NCBI GenBank assembly: GCA_025355585.1
Contig: JANXZJ010000123.1
Location: 1-48,650, forward strand
Direction: 5' to 3'
Length of the DNA: 48,650 bases
Source of the DNA: Mariniphaga sp.
GTDB taxonomy: Bacteria; Bacteroidota; Bacteroidia; Bacteroidales; Prolixibacteraceae
The notes under the pieces are model-generated. The model was not told the DNA's origin and made no database searches. It saw only the letters and a list, made by a program, of their open reading frames with translations. The translations under genes were made by a program, and so were the position numbers. Shown here piece by piece: positions 9,176-18,192 of this stretch. Position 1 is the first letter of the stretch. Each line of letters opens with the position of its first letter.

Positions 9176-10789
9176 GTGAAAAGAAGAATAATCATCCTAT
9201 TACTACTCTTTGTCGCCTCATCGGGCAAAGCTCAGGATAAAGCGCATTTCAGCCTTTTTACTGATCGCGATATTTATACCAGTGGTGAAACCCTATTGCT
9301 CAAAGTATTTGTACCAGAAGGGGAACAGTCAGGGATCGTCAATATAGATCTGATAAACACAAAAGGGAAAATAATTACGGGAATGAGCAAGAAGATAATT
9401 GATCATCAAGCGGATGGATTTATCGACCTTCCGGATTCCCTGAGTACGGGATGTTACTTGCTTTGCACTTCAACAAAAATAAATTCCTCTGTTACAGTCA
9501 AGGAGTTGTATATTTGTAACAGGTTCACCGGTTTACCAGAATCGAATGTCGCATTACAATCAAAAGAAACAAACTACCTGGTTGAAAAACGGGATACTTC
9601 ATTTCAAATCGAAGGACTTAACAAGAACTATTCGACAAGAGAAAAGGTAAGTTTGTCCCTTCATCTGCCCTCTGAATTTCTTTCTCAACTTGACGAAAAC
9701 CTTTTTGTCAGTGTTGCTGAAACAGCCCCGGGTTATAACTCCAGGACATTTTTTAAGAGTGTGACACCAGGAACGAACCGGATCATTGAAAAAGAAGGAG
9801 TTGTTCTCGATGGAATTGTAAGTGATGTTATTACCGGGAAGCCATTTAAAAATGGCACCGTCTTCCTATCAATTCCCGACACGATTCCGAGGTTCAAATA
9901 TTACATTACAGGAAATGATGGCCATTTTAAATTTCAACTTGATAATTACTTCGGAAAATTACAAATTGTGATTCAAGGGTTTGACCGCGAAGAAAAGCGG
10001 TTTCTTAAAGTTGTTTTTAATAACCGCGACAGCCTGACGAGTGTTGTACCAGCCTTCGAAAAATGGTCTGTTACGCCGGAACTCCGGAAATATACCGAGG
10101 ACAATACTGAAGCGACAAATTTTCGTAAAATATTTAACCGTCAGGAACTTGCAGTAGTTACCACGCCTACAGCAAAACCAGATGATTATCCTTTTTACGG
10201 ACTGCCAACCGAGGTCGTCGATCCGCAACTATTTATCGAACTGCCAAATTTTACAGAAATCTCACGCGAACTTTTACCTGGTGTTAAATTCAGAACCTAT
10301 AACCGAAAATCATCCTTACAGGTTTTCAATCCGGCGCAGCACAACTATTTTATCGATCAGCCCTTGGTTTTACTCGACGGCATTCCCATCCGCGATTTAA
10401 ACATCATTAAAGATTTAGGTTCAAAAGAGATCGACAGGATCGAAATTTGCCGTGACGAAAGGTATTACGGATACCTGAACTTCCATGGTGTAGTTGCCAT
10501 CTATACCACAAAAGCCGATTTTACACGTATAGCAGAATCAGACGACGTAATCAAACTTAAATCAGATGGTATTCAGCCAGATGTATCGTTAAACATCCCG
10601 AAAGAACAACCATTAAACGAGATGGATCTTCGGAAGGTTTTACTCTGGAAACCATCCTTAAAACCTGACAATACGATCAAATTTGATTTTGAAACATCAG
10701 ATATCAGAGGCAGTTTTAAGCTGATTATAAAAGGAAAAACCAGGGACGGATCTATAATTTATAAAGAACAAACTTTTGATGTTAACTAA
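9176..10789 (+). CDS. Secreted MG2 / plug-like multidomain protein, cassette copy 1
   Basis: 537 residues from GTG 9176, the same start type as the paralogue. Signal peptide 1-19 (ends GKAQ). Then an MG2-like macroglobulin domain (about 22-115; LFTDRDIYTSGETLLLKVF), a carboxypeptidase-regulatory-like domain (about 205-280; DGIVSDVITGKPFKNG), a TonB-receptor plug-like segment (about 385-455; PLVLLDGIPIRDL, IDRIEICRDERYYG, GVVAIYTTKADF), and a C-terminal beta-sandwich (about 480-537; LLWKPSLKP, TSDIRGSFKLIIKGKTRDG). No beta-barrel follows the plug. It is a compact version of large Bacteroidota MG2-plug proteins of unknown function. It likely acts in the periplasm or at the outer membrane with the receptor encoded in the same operon. 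Confidence 0.75.
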   Translation: MKRRIIILLLLFVASSGKAQDKAHFSLFTDRDIYTSGETLLLKVFVPEGEQSGIVNIDLINTKGKIITGMSKKIIDHQADGFIDLPDSLSTGCYLLCTSTKINSSVTVKELYICNRFTGLPESNVALQSKETNYLVEKRDTSFQIEGLNKNYSTREKVSLSLHLPSEFLSQLDENLFVSVAETAPGYNSRTFFKSVTPGTNRIIEKEGVVLDGIVSDVITGKPFKNGTVFLSIPDTIPRFKYYITGNDGHFKFQLDNYFGKLQIVIQGFDREEKRFLKVVFNNRDSLTSVVPAFEKWSVTPELRKYTEDNTEATNFRKIFNRQELAVVTTPTAKPDDYPFYGLPTEVVDPQLFIELPNFTEISRELLPGVKFRTYNRKSSLQVFNPAQHNYFIDQPLVLLDGIPIRDLNIIKDLGSKEIDRIEICRDERYYGYLNFHGVVAIYTTKADFTRIAESDDVIKLKSDGIQPDVSLNIPKEQPLNEMDLRKVLLWKPSLKPDNTIKFDFETSDIRGSFKLIIKGKTRDGSIIYKEQTFDVN

Positions 10790-10790
10790 T

Positions 10791-11492
10791 ATGATCAACA
10801 GGACATTCTCTATTATAACTCTTTTTGTATTATTTGCAGCTACATCACTTACGGCACAAGAAGAATCGCCCAAAGACATGAATGCCCAAATAATCAAAGG
10901 GAAAGGATTTATTTCTTATCCCTCCTATTCGGGATCACCATTTTTGAACACGAAGTTTTTAAAGGGTGAGATTGAATTTCTAGACGGAACAAAAGTTAAA
11001 AATATCGGACTACGTTATAGTTCTTACCGGGATGAGATAATTTACTTTAATGACTATCTTTCTGCTCAGATTGTTGTCGACAAAATTAGTCTTAAAGCAT
11101 TCTCATTAAATGACATAAACGGCACAAAAAGAATTTTTCGACGACAGAATTATGACGGCTTTTTAACCGGGGAGCGTTATTTTGAGGTACTGAGTGATGG
11201 CAGGATTTCACTTCTTGCTTACCGAAAAGTTGATTTGGAGACTTGTGATCCCTCATACAGCAAATTGGGGTTGGCTTATAAACAATCATACAGCTATTAT
11301 ATATTTGCTCCCGACAAGGGTTATGCGATCCTAAAATTAAACCGAAATTCTTTGCTTTCGAAATTCGATAAACCAAACCAAAAACTGGTTAGAAAAGTCC
11401 TCCGTAAAAATGGAGTAATGATCACCGATGAAGCAAGTTTTGTTTTGGCCTGGAACCTGATAAAAGAGAATGAAATCCCTGTTAACTTTTGA
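10791..11492 (+). CDS. Conserved secreted protein of unknown function, cassette copy 1
   Basis: 233 residues from ATG 10791, one base after the preceding stop. A longer frame from 10776 exists, but the paralogue at 18193 starts with the matching residues (MANR versus MINR). Signal peptide ends near TAQ. Conserved core: YSGSPFLN, GEIEFLDG, LRYSSYRDEIIYF, then RYFEVLSDG and LLAYRKV, ending in a Lys/Arg-rich helical tail. It resembles small Bacteroidota exported proteins with SPFLN/YNGKKY-like beta folds. No catalytic motif is visible. It closes the first cassette and is followed by a strong stem-loop. Confidence 0.8.
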   Translation: MINRTFSIITLFVLFAATSLTAQEESPKDMNAQIIKGKGFISYPSYSGSPFLNTKFLKGEIEFLDGTKVKNIGLRYSSYRDEIIYFNDYLSAQIVVDKISLKAFSLNDINGTKRIFRRQNYDGFLTGERYFEVLSDGRISLLAYRKVDLETCDPSYSKLGLAYKQSYSYYIFAPDKGYAILKLNRNSLLSKFDKPNQKLVRKVLRKNGVMITDEASFVLAWNLIKENEIPVNF

Positions 11493-11532
11493 AACACAAA
11501 TAAATAAAAAGACCAGATATCAAACAGAAAAA

Positions 11533-11580
11533 TTGCAAAGCATACTGAAACTATTTCATAAGTTTCAGTATGCTTTGCAA
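11533..11580 (+). terminator. Perfect 20-bp inverted repeat between the two cassettes
   Basis: Arm 11533-11552 is the exact reverse complement of 11561-11580, with an 8-nt loop. There is no T run after it on the + strand; five A precede it. It lies 40 bp after the last gene of cassette 1 and just before the conserved leader of cassette 2. It may terminate or stabilise the first transcript. Confidence 0.65.
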
Positions 11581-11587
11581 TAAAACA

Positions 11588-11644
11588 ATTACTTTTACAC
11601 AAAGACAATTACCCAATTTTCCATTATCAAGACTAAGACCAACT
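11588..11644 (+). promoter_or_regulatory. Conserved leader of receptor cassette 2
   Basis: Counterpart of 5188-5244, with an identical block at 11616-11650 running across the GTG start. Here the open frame extends upstream through the leader to 11570, inside the inverted repeat, giving a longer but unlikely N-terminus that would bury the signal peptide. Confidence 0.5.
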
Positions 11645-14371
11645 GTGAAGTATCTTCAAATTACGCATTTGTATAAATTACTCATTCTGACAGTTACAAT
11701 TCTTCTTTCAGTTCTGATATGTCGATCGCAAGACATTCAGGAGATGAAAATTACCGCAGGTTTTGCAAATACTCCGATTCAGGATGCATTCAATTTCCTC
11801 GAAAAAAACTATGGAATCCGCTGTTTTTATAAGGATGAATGGATTAAATCTAAAGAGGTAACAAAGACTTTTACCGATGTACCGCTCGTACAGGTTATGA
11901 ACCAGATTTTGGCCGGCAAACAACTGACTTTTAAGTTCTTTCAAAATAATTCCATATTTATATTCCCACAGGGATCAGATAACCGGACTGGGGTAGAAAT
12001 TGACGATTCCCAGATCCTTGTCATTGGCGACCCACTTAACCAGGGACGTTACCAACGTGCCAAGCTTCGAGGCAGAGTGCTTGACGGCAAAAACGGAGAG
12101 ACACTGGCTGGCGCCGTGGTTTACAATCTCGAAAGCGGACTCGGGATCTCCACCGATCCCAATGGAAAATTTACGATGGACATGGCGACCGGTGATATTC
12201 ACCTTCAAATCTCATTTGTCGGTTACCAAAATCAGACACAGAAAATACGGCTCATTCAGAATGGAAGTGCTGATTTTGAACTTTTTGAAGAGAGCCATCT
12301 TATTGAAGAAGTAACCATTGTCGGAGAGGAGGCAAAAGCCTCAAAGGCTCAGATGAGCATGATAAAAATGACTTCTGTGACGCTAAAAGAGCTACCGGTG
12401 CTGATGGGTGAAGCCGACCTGATCAAAAGCATGGTCATGATGCCTGGAGTTCAAAGTGTTGGAGAGATGTCATCAGGGTTTAATGTTCGCGGTGGAAATA
12501 CAGATCAGAACCTGGTTCTATTGGATGGTTCTCCGGTTTTCAACACGACACACTTGTTCGGATTCTTTTCGATGATCAATCCTGATGCAGTAAAAGATGT
12601 TACGCTTTTTAAAGGAGGAATACCAGCCGCTTATGGTGAGCGAATTTCCTCCGTGATGGATGTCCAGCTCAAAGAAGGAAAAGAAAACTTAAGCATAAAC
12701 GGCGGCATAGGACTTATTAACAGCAGATTAACTATCGAGGGACCATTCACAAAAAAGAAAAAAAGCACCTTTTTGTTCGGTGGCAGAAGCACTTACTCCG
12801 ACTGGATGCTGCAGCAAACGAAGAATCCGACCTTCATGAACAGTGTGGCTCATTTTTATGATGTAAACGGAACTGTAAATTTTGAACTTGGCCCTAAAAA
12901 TCATTTAAAACTAACGGGTTACATTAGTTCCGATGTTTTCAATCTCAATTCAAGCTCGCTGTACAATTATGCAAATTCACTTGGATCGCTGAACTGGAAA
13001 TTGAATCTTTCGAAAAAAGTAATTTCAAATTTAAGCCTCGCTTACAGTAAATATGATATGAAAATGGATCAGAAGGATCCTGTGCGGCCAGAGGATGACT
13101 ATATATTGAAATCGAATATTCAATACGGCAGCTTTAAATATGCATTATCATTTTATCCAACAGACAGACAACGAATTAATACCGGGTTCCAGGCAATCGG
13201 ATACTGGATTAATCCTGGTGAAATTGTACCTTCGCAAGCTCCTTCCAATGTTCTTTCAGAATCACTTCGGAAAGAACAATCTACCGAACTTGCAATGTTT
13301 GTCGACGACGACTTCGACCTTTCGGATAGGCTTTCCTTTAATCTTGGATTACGGGGCACCAAATTTATCAACTACGGACCGGGTGTTGTTTATAATTATT
13401 CGCCAGATGTCCCTAAAAGCCAAAGTTCGATCATTGATTCAACGATTTACAAAGCCGGAGACGTTATTAAAACTTACCAGGGCCTGGAACCCCGGGTTTC
13501 TGTGAAATATAACCTTGAGACCGGAGGTTCATTGAGGCTGAGTTATCAGCGGATTCATCAGTTTGTCAATCAGATTTCCAACACGGCGGTCATCTCACCG
13601 GCGGATTACTGGAAATCAGCCGATCCGTATATCGCCCCCTTAATTAACGATCAGATCGCTCTTGGTTTTTTCAAAAATATCCGGAAAGGAAAGTTTGAAA
13701 CCTCGGCCGAATTGTATTACAAAAAATTGCAAAACCTTATCGAATATAAAAACGGTGCCCAACTCGTTATGAATAACCATATAGAAACAGATCTGCTAAT
13801 GTCAGACGGCTATTCTTATGGTTTAGAACTATTCGCCAAGAAGAACGACGGACGCTTAAACGGTTGGATCAGTTATACTTATTCAAGGACTTTTCGGAAA
13901 GGGGAAAGTCAGTTTAGTTCGGAGAGCATCAACGGGGGCAAGTATTACCCGTCGGTCTATGATAAACCGCATGATCTTTCAGCTGTTATGAATTACAAGA
14001 TAAGCCGGAGATGGCGATTTTCCGGAAATTTTGTCTTTTCATCCGGCAGGCCAATTACTTTGCCGGAACAGAAATACTACTATGGCGCAAATCAGGTGGT
14101 CGTCTATTCCGACAGGAATAAATACCGGATGCCACCCTATCACCGTATGGATATGAGCATTACACTGGATGAGAATTTACGCGTTAAAAGAATGTGGAAA
14201 GGAAGCTGGACCTTCTCAATCTACAACCTTTATGGGCGAAAAAATCCTTACTCGGTCTTTTACAGGAAAGAAGCATCACTTCAAAGCACCGACAAAACGC
14301 AGTATTCAATTTACAAATTGTCAATTATTGGTGTGCCCGTTCCTTCAATCACCTATAATTTTAAATTCTGA
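11645..14371 (+). CDS. TonB-dependent outer-membrane receptor with STN domain, cassette copy 2
   Basis: 908 residues from GTG 11645. It has the same architecture as the receptor at 5245: signal peptide, STN domain (SQDIQEMKITAGF onward), carboxypeptidase-regulatory-like domain (LRGRVLDGKNGETLAGAVVY), plug (GFNVRGGNTDQNLVLLDG) and barrel ending TYNFKF. Long stretches are identical in protein, such as the plug and the barrel section from YYPSVYDKPHDLSAVM to GRPITLPEQKY, while the DNA differs at many third codon positions. Both copies therefore look functional and under selection. Differences gather in the STN domain and in loops such as the one near the C-terminus (QSTDKTQYS versus SATGESRYD), so ligand or partner specificity may differ. 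The stop overlaps the next start. Confidence 0.93.
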   Translation: MKYLQITHLYKLLILTVTILLSVLICRSQDIQEMKITAGFANTPIQDAFNFLEKNYGIRCFYKDEWIKSKEVTKTFTDVPLVQVMNQILAGKQLTFKFFQNNSIFIFPQGSDNRTGVEIDDSQILVIGDPLNQGRYQRAKLRGRVLDGKNGETLAGAVVYNLESGLGISTDPNGKFTMDMATGDIHLQISFVGYQNQTQKIRLIQNGSADFELFEESHLIEEVTIVGEEAKASKAQMSMIKMTSVTLKELPVLMGEADLIKSMVMMPGVQSVGEMSSGFNVRGGNTDQNLVLLDGSPVFNTTHLFGFFSMINPDAVKDVTLFKGGIPAAYGERISSVMDVQLKEGKENLSINGGIGLINSRLTIEGPFTKKKKSTFLFGGRSTYSDWMLQQTKNPTFMNSVAHFYDVNGTVNFELGPKNHLKLTGYISSDVFNLNSSSLYNYANSLGSLNWKLNLSKKVISNLSLAYSKYDMKMDQKDPVRPEDDYILKSNIQYGSFKYALSFYPTDRQRINTGFQAIGYWINPGEIVPSQAPSNVLSESLRKEQSTELAMFVDDDFDLSDRLSFNLGLRGTKFINYGPGVVYNYSPDVPKSQSSIIDSTIYKAGDVIKTYQGLEPRVSVKYNLETGGSLRLSYQRIHQFVNQISNTAVISPADYWKSADPYIAPLINDQIALGFFKNIRKGKFETSAELYYKKLQNLIEYKNGAQLVMNNHIETDLLMSDGYSYGLELFAKKNDGRLNGWISYTYSRTFRKGESQFSSESINGGKYYPSVYDKPHDLSAVMNYKISRRWRFSGNFVFSSGRPITLPEQKYYYGANQVVVYSDRNKYRMPPYHRMDMSITLDENLRVKRMWKGSWTFSIYNLYGRKNPYSVFYRKEASLQSTDKTQYSIYKLSIIGVPVPSITYNFKF

Positions 14372-15426
14372 TGAGCAAAGCGATCATATACTTTTCATTC
14401 CTGTTAATACTCCTCTCCTCTTGCGAAGAGTATTATACGCCGTCAATTGATCCTGTTGATCATCAATTGATTGTTGAAGCAATGATAACCAATGATCCGT
14501 CTCTGAATTTTGTACATTTAACCAATACCCGCAATTTTTACGACGAACAACCTGCTGCAGTTGTAACCGGCGCGAATGTGGAGCTTGTCGAAATCAATGG
14601 CAATGTTATAAAGGGCGTTGAAAATGTATGGGGCTATTTCTACTTCAATATAGTACCGGTGGCCGGCAGAAATTATAAACTGCGTATTTCTCTGAACAAA
14701 GACATTTATGAATCGGAGGTAGTTACAATGCCTCCGCTCCCAACGATTACCAATCTTTATTCAGAACAGGTGGTAAAGAAGATTTACGCTACTGATGGTT
14801 CCGGAATCCCCGTTGCATCTGAAATTAAAGGTAGAGAGATATACATCGATGCTCCAATAACGAATACAATTTCTTATTACCGTTTTAATGTACGATCAAT
14901 ATTGGAATGGATTTATTCGCCAGCTGCCAAGAATGGTCCTCCACCGCCTCCTATGTATGGATGGCAATCGAATTACGAAAGCAATGAGTTCAACCTAGCT
15001 GGTCCCAAAAAATTCAGCCAGATTGGAAAAATCGAAATGCACCCGCTTTTAATGTTGGCCTATAACACTGATTACTACCTGCATTCAGACACATTGATCT
15101 CTAATGGATGGATTCTGATTATTGACCAGTATGGTACAACCAAGGGATCATTCGAATATCACGAAAGACTGAACAGTCAATTTGCGGCCGATGGTAGTCT
15201 CTTCGATCCTATCCAGACTCAAATTTATGGAAATATCAAATGCATAACAGATCCGACAAAAATTGTTTATGGATATTTCGACATGAATTCACATCAGCAA
15301 TATCGCTATTACTATGATATGGCTGGACCTGGTGCAGGAATGACACTTAGACAACTATTCCGTTATCCGAATATTCCTGATCAGGGCCGTTCTGTTGGTT
15401 GGCCACCTGACTGGTGGGAAAGATGA
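14371..15426 (+). CDS. DUF4249 family lipoprotein, cassette copy 2, first
   Basis: 351 residues with a lipobox (LILLSSCEEYY). DUF4249 hallmarks: HQLIVEAMITND, YESEVVTMPPLPTI, and NSQFAADGSLFDPIQTQIYGNIKC near the C-terminus. The start shares one base with the receptor stop. A proline-rich stretch (GPPPPPMYGW) sits in the middle. It is more like its downstream neighbour at 15455 than the DUF4249 protein of cassette 1 in several motifs (EEYYTP, VEAMITND, DPIQTQIYGN), suggesting that this pair arose by duplication within the cassette. Likely a surface-exposed partner of the receptor (inference). Confidence 0.86.
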   Translation: MSKAIIYFSFLLILLSSCEEYYTPSIDPVDHQLIVEAMITNDPSLNFVHLTNTRNFYDEQPAAVVTGANVELVEINGNVIKGVENVWGYFYFNIVPVAGRNYKLRISLNKDIYESEVVTMPPLPTITNLYSEQVVKKIYATDGSGIPVASEIKGREIYIDAPITNTISYYRFNVRSILEWIYSPAAKNGPPPPPMYGWQSNYESNEFNLAGPKKFSQIGKIEMHPLLMLAYNTDYYLHSDTLISNGWILIIDQYGTTKGSFEYHERLNSQFAADGSLFDPIQTQIYGNIKCITDPTKIVYGYFDMNSHQQYRYYYDMAGPGAGMTLRQLFRYPNIPDQGRSVGWPPDWWER

Positions 15427-15454
15427 TTATTAAAATGTCCTTATTTTAAAATTA

Positions 15455-16510
15455 ATGCGTAAAGAACTCATATACATGTTGTTTTCGTTAATTCTCTTTG
15501 CATCGTGCGAGGAGTATTATACACCTAAAATAGATGTTATTAAAGGTCAGTTAGTTGTTGAAGCCATGATAACCAATGATCTTGCGCAAAATTTAGTTCG
15601 TCTGACCAGGACTACAAGTTTTTACGACAAGCTGCCCGCTGAAGCAGTGCCGGGAGCCGAGGTATCTCTTTTGGAAATCGGGGGTAAAGTGATCAAAGCG
15701 ACAGAAAGTAACACCGGAAATTTCTTTTTCAATTCAATTCCCACAGCCGGTAAGAACTACAAGCTACTGATTAAACTTAACAACGAATCTTACGAATCGG
15801 AAATTGTGACAATGCCTCCAATTCCATCAATTACTAGCTTTTACACGGGTCATGTCGAGAAAAAAGAGTACAGAACCGATGGATATGGAGTACCGGTACC
15901 CTACACTATTGTCGGGAGCGAAATTTACATAGATGCTCCTTCAACCGCTGAAATCTCAAACTACCGGTTTTCGACACGAAGAATTCTCGAATGGTTCTAT
16001 AATCCACCAGCCATAGCCGGACCACCTCCGCCTTCTCACTTCGGGTGGATGTCGTATTATGATTACGGTCTGTTCAACATTGCCGGACAGAAGCAATTTA
16101 GTCAAAACAGCAAAATTGAAAAACATCCGGTCGTATTTTTACCCTACGACACAAGGGACCAGCTCAAACCCGACTCTATTGCGAACGGATGGATCGTTTA
16201 TGTAGACGAATACGGAACATCAAAGGGGTCGTATGAATTTCATGAAAAACTGAACAATCAATTTGCAGCGACCGGAAGTTTGTTTGATCCAATTCAGACG
16301 CAGATCTACGGAAATATAACCTGTGTTTCAGACCCTTCCAAAACTGTATTCGGATTTTTCGATTTGAATTCCTACAAACAAGAACGATTTTATATCTATC
16401 TGTCCGGGCCAAACGCAAACAATTCAGTTGTATTTCGACAAATATTCAAATATCCTTATATTCCTGATAATGGAGAAACTGTGGGATTTCCGCCTGATTG
16501 GTGGGAATAA
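15455..16510 (+). CDS. DUF4249 family lipoprotein, cassette copy 2, second
   Basis: 351 residues, lipobox LFASCEEYY. It carries the same family motifs as the previous gene (GQLVVEAMITND, YESEIVTMPPIPSI, NNQFAATGSLFDPIQTQIYGNITC) and the same C-terminal FPPDWWE. It starts 29 bp after the previous stop, in the same operon. Cassette 1 has one DUF4249 gene, so this is the extra copy. Confidence 0.86.
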   Translation: MRKELIYMLFSLILFASCEEYYTPKIDVIKGQLVVEAMITNDLAQNLVRLTRTTSFYDKLPAEAVPGAEVSLLEIGGKVIKATESNTGNFFFNSIPTAGKNYKLLIKLNNESYESEIVTMPPIPSITSFYTGHVEKKEYRTDGYGVPVPYTIVGSEIYIDAPSTAEISNYRFSTRRILEWFYNPPAIAGPPPPSHFGWMSYYDYGLFNIAGQKQFSQNSKIEKHPVVFLPYDTRDQLKPDSIANGWIVYVDEYGTSKGSYEFHEKLNNQFAATGSLFDPIQTQIYGNITCVSDPSKTVFGFFDLNSYKQERFYIYLSGPNANNSVVFRQIFKYPYIPDNGETVGFPPDWWE

Positions 16511-16577
16511 AATGCAGTTATGCGCAAAATTCACATGATGAAAAAAGTAATTCAGACAATTAAAAAAAGATTTTAAG

Positions 16578-18191
16578 GTGAAAAGAAAATTAGTCCTATT
16601 GTTACTGCTTTTTGCTGTTTTTTCGGTTAATGCGCAGGAAAAAGAGAGCCTCAACCTCTTCACCGACCGCGATCTTTACGTAAGTGGAGAAACCCTCTTG
16701 CTCAAGGTATTTGCAGCTGCCAGCGAACAATCAGGCATTGTAAATGTCGATCTGATTAACCGCAAAGGGACTAAAATTACGGGCGCAATCCTGGAAATCA
16801 GTAATCATCAGGCAGATGGATTTGTCTATCTTCCCGACTCTCTGAGTTCCGGTTTTTACCTGTTGCGCACCTCCACAAGGACAGACAACGCACTAACCAG
16901 CAAAGAATTATATATTGCAAACAGATTTACCGGACTCCCTGCGTCGAATTCCGATATGCAGTCGGCCGGGGTCATACCGTTGAAAGAAACATTTGCACAG
17001 AACCTGGAAATCACCGGTGTTGAAAAACAATACAAGTTACGGGAAAATGGACATGCCCTGCTACAGCTAACAAATGAGTTAATCTACCAGGTAGATGGAG
17101 ATGTATCGGTCAGCATTGCCGGAACTACTCAGGATTTTACCACAACGCAATTTTTACAGAAATCGGAACCGGGAGCTGCCCAGTCCAATGTAAGAGAAGG
17201 GATTAACATCGAAGGAATTGTTACAGATCTAAAAACCGGCAAACCATTTAAAAACGCAATAGTTTATCTGTCAATTCCCGATTCAATCCCTGGATTTCAA
17301 TATTTTATTACCCCGGAAGATGGACTTTTTAATTTCCAGATTGGGAAGTATTTTGGCAAAATTCCGGTAGTGATTCAGTGTTTCGCGAAAGATAAATCCA
17401 GTTCACTGAAAATCACGCTCAGCGATCACAACAATTTTAAAAATGAAATGCCGGATTTTGAACGCCGGATTTTTACACCTGAATTTGTAAAGTACATTGA
17501 GAAAGCAACTTCTGCCATTACTTTTCGCAAAATATTTAACCAACAAGAGATTACGATACAACCTGCTCCTGTAGTTAAAAGAGACGCCTATCCTTACTAT
17601 GGAATTCCGACAAAGACGATTGATCCGCAGCTATTCATTGACTTACCTAACTTTAACGAAATTTCGAAGGAACTTTTACCGGGAGTCAAATTCCGTAACT
17701 ATAACAGAAATCCCACTTTGCAGGTTTTAAATACTGCTCAGCAATTCTATTTTAACGAGCAACCGTTGCTTTTGCTCGATGGCATCCCCATACGCGATCT
17801 GAATGTCATTAAAGATATGGGAACAAAAGACATTGATAAAATTGAGATTTGCCAGAACGAACGATTCTATGGAGACCTGATTTTCCCGGGTGTGGTTGCC
17901 ATTTATACCTCAAAAGCTGATTATACGCGCGTTCCGGAATCGAATGATCTGATAAAACTCAACCTCGAAGTCATTCAGCCCAGGGCAACATTAAATACTC
18001 CTTCGGAACAAAAGTTGAGCGACCCCGATCTTCGTCAGGTACTTCTTTGGAAGCCGTCGTTGAAACCAGCGCCAAAAATGGAACTTGATTTCCGGACATC
18101 AGATATCAAAGGCCGTTTCAAACTGATTGTACACGGAAAGACCAGGGACGGATCGACTTTTTACAAAGAACAAATTTTTGAAGTAAACTAA
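16578..18191 (+). CDS. Secreted MG2 / plug-like multidomain protein, cassette copy 2
   Basis: 537 residues from GTG 16578, exactly the length of its paralogue at 9176. Signal peptide ends near NAQ. MG2-like domain (LFTDRDLYVSGETLLLKVF), carboxypeptidase-regulatory-like domain (EGIVTDLKTGKPFKNAIVYLSIPD), plug-like segment (PLLLLDGIPIRDLNVIKDMG ... GVVAIYTSKADYTRV) and C-terminal beta-sandwich (LLWKPSLKP, TSDIKGRFKLIVHGKTRDG). The middle (about 125-200) is the most divergent part between the copies; the plug and C-terminal domains are the most conserved. As in copy 1 there is no barrel, so the plug-like segment probably serves as a binding module. Confidence 0.75.
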   Translation: MKRKLVLLLLLFAVFSVNAQEKESLNLFTDRDLYVSGETLLLKVFAAASEQSGIVNVDLINRKGTKITGAILEISNHQADGFVYLPDSLSSGFYLLRTSTRTDNALTSKELYIANRFTGLPASNSDMQSAGVIPLKETFAQNLEITGVEKQYKLRENGHALLQLTNELIYQVDGDVSVSIAGTTQDFTTTQFLQKSEPGAAQSNVREGINIEGIVTDLKTGKPFKNAIVYLSIPDSIPGFQYFITPEDGLFNFQIGKYFGKIPVVIQCFAKDKSSSLKITLSDHNNFKNEMPDFERRIFTPEFVKYIEKATSAITFRKIFNQQEITIQPAPVVKRDAYPYYGIPTKTIDPQLFIDLPNFNEISKELLPGVKFRNYNRNPTLQVLNTAQQFYFNEQPLLLLDGIPIRDLNVIKDMGTKDIDKIEICQNERFYGDLIFPGVVAIYTSKADYTRVPESNDLIKLNLEVIQPRATLNTPSEQKLSDPDLRQVLLWKPSLKPAPKMELDFRTSDIKGRFKLIVHGKTRDGSTFYKEQIFEVN

Positions 18192-18192
18192 T

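Noticed and set aside
11570..11644. Longer N-terminus for the second TonB receptor, starting at ATG/TTG 11570
   Set aside because: It would start inside the 20-bp inverted repeat and push the signal peptide 25 residues inward. The first receptor has no usable upstream start, and both share GTG with identical context.
5245..14371. Classic SusC/SusD polysaccharide utilisation pair
   Set aside because: Receptors have the STN/regulatory-domain layout, but no SusD homologue is present; DUF4249 lipoproteins take that position.
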